In this document: piece after piece, positions 5,837-5,985 of the stretch | How the letters are laid out: every line of letters starts with the position of its first letter | Numbering within the stretch: position 1 is the stretch's first letter | Origin: Oscillospiraceae bacterium | Lineage (GTDB): Bacteria; Bacillota_A; Clostridia; Oscillospirales; JAAYXM01 | Reading direction: 5' to 3' | Length of the DNA: 5,985 nucleotides | NCBI GenBank assembly: GCA_017408185.1 | Contig: JAFQVE010000327.1 | Span: 1-5,985, forward strand | Position numbers and translations under genes: made by a program | Notes under the pieces: model-generated | What the model was told of the DNA's origin: nothing | What the model saw: the letters and a program-made list of their open reading frames with translations, nothing else | Database searches by the model: none

Positions 5837-5985
5837 ATGGAAAGAGCAGTAATAGGAATTATAGGTTGCGGCAATATCGCAAAGGATACACACCTTCCAA
5901 ATGCATTTTCAAATCCGAGAATACGTGTAAAATGGTGTTGTGATCTTGTGCAGGAAAATCTCGATTATGTGAGCGAAAAATACAG
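5837..5985 (+). CDS. Gfo/Idh/MocA-family NAD(P)-dependent oxidoreductase, N-terminal fragment
   Basis: Only the first 49 residues are present; the gene runs out of the window. They form the start of a Rossmann fold: a beta strand AVIGIIGCGNIA with the dinucleotide-binding glycines (G7, G10, G12) and A15, then H19-L20-P21, a pattern typical of Gfo/Idh/MocA dehydrogenases. A second strand, VKWCCD, ends in D36, the position where an acidic residue commonly favours NAD over NADP. Members oxidise or reduce sugars, inositols and related polyols in the cytoplasm; the substrate cannot be told from this fragment. AAGGAG at 5821-5826, ten bases upstream, fixes the ATG at 5837; an ATG at 5829 is in another frame. 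It is divergent from the AraC-family regulator, suggesting it begins a regulated catabolic operon. Confidence 0.85.
   Translation, partial: MERAVIGIIGCGNIAKDTHLPNAFSNPRIRVKWCCDLVQENLDYVSEKY

Noticed and set aside
5671..5874. 68-residue N-terminal extension of the AraC-family regulator from an ATG at 5874, with a hydrophobic membrane-like stretch
   Set aside because: It reads through both promoters, the inverted repeat and the first codons of the divergent dehydrogenase. The AraC-family homology and a ribosome site both point to the ATG at 5670; the hydrophobic run is an artefact of AT-rich intergenic DNA.
1..5985. CRISPR array, insertion sequence, prophage or tRNA/rRNA genes
   Set aside because: I saw no regularly spaced repeats, transposase, terminal inverted repeats, integrase or RNA gene; the window is filled by five ordinary genes with short gaps.

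Overview
This window looks like part of the chromosome of an anaerobic, probably gut-associated, Gram-positive member of the Clostridia (the Oscillospirales/Eubacteriales type). The evidence is a ferredoxin-dependent 2-oxoacid oxidoreductase, S-layer homology (SLH) repeats, a secreted protein with a copper-amine-oxidase-like tail, strong GGAGG ribosome binding sites and moderate GC. I cannot name the species from sequence alone.

Layout. (1) Positions 2-1168 (+) hold the 3' end of a 2-oxoacid:ferredoxin oxidoreductase operon: a 5'-truncated beta subunit followed 3 bases later by the complete gamma subunit. A strong hairpin terminator (1173-1215) closes it. (2) Positions 1213-4840 (+) form a separate unit with its own extended -10 promoter. 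It encodes two exported proteins 15 bases apart: an SLH-anchored serpin (1265-2974) and a 5'-nucleotidase/metallophosphoesterase (2990-4840) whose C-terminal tail resembles a copper amine oxidase N-terminal (stalk) domain. (3) A bidirectional terminator (4855-4891) separates this unit from a convergent AraC-family regulator (4870-5670, -), whose stop codon lies inside the terminator hairpin. (4) A 166-base divergent intergenic region (5671-5836) carries a promoter for each direction and a perfect 11-base inverted repeat overlapping the regulator's own promoter. (5) The start of a Gfo/Idh/MocA-type NAD(P)-dependent dehydrogenase (5837-end, +) is cut by the window end.

How the genes may work together. 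The oxidoreductase is core anaerobic energy metabolism, seemingly unrelated to what follows. The serpin and nucleotidase are probably co-transcribed and would both act outside the membrane: one traps serine proteases at the cell surface, the other hydrolyses extracellular nucleotides. That pairing suggests either defence plus nutrient scavenging or host interaction (protease inhibition plus adenosine production); this is inference only. The AraC regulator and the divergent dehydrogenase look like the start of a small regulated catabolic locus for a sugar or polyol, with the inverted repeat as candidate operator. The most noteworthy items are the SLH-serpin with its lengthened glycine-rich reactive loop, its pairing with the nucleotidase, and the divergent operator.
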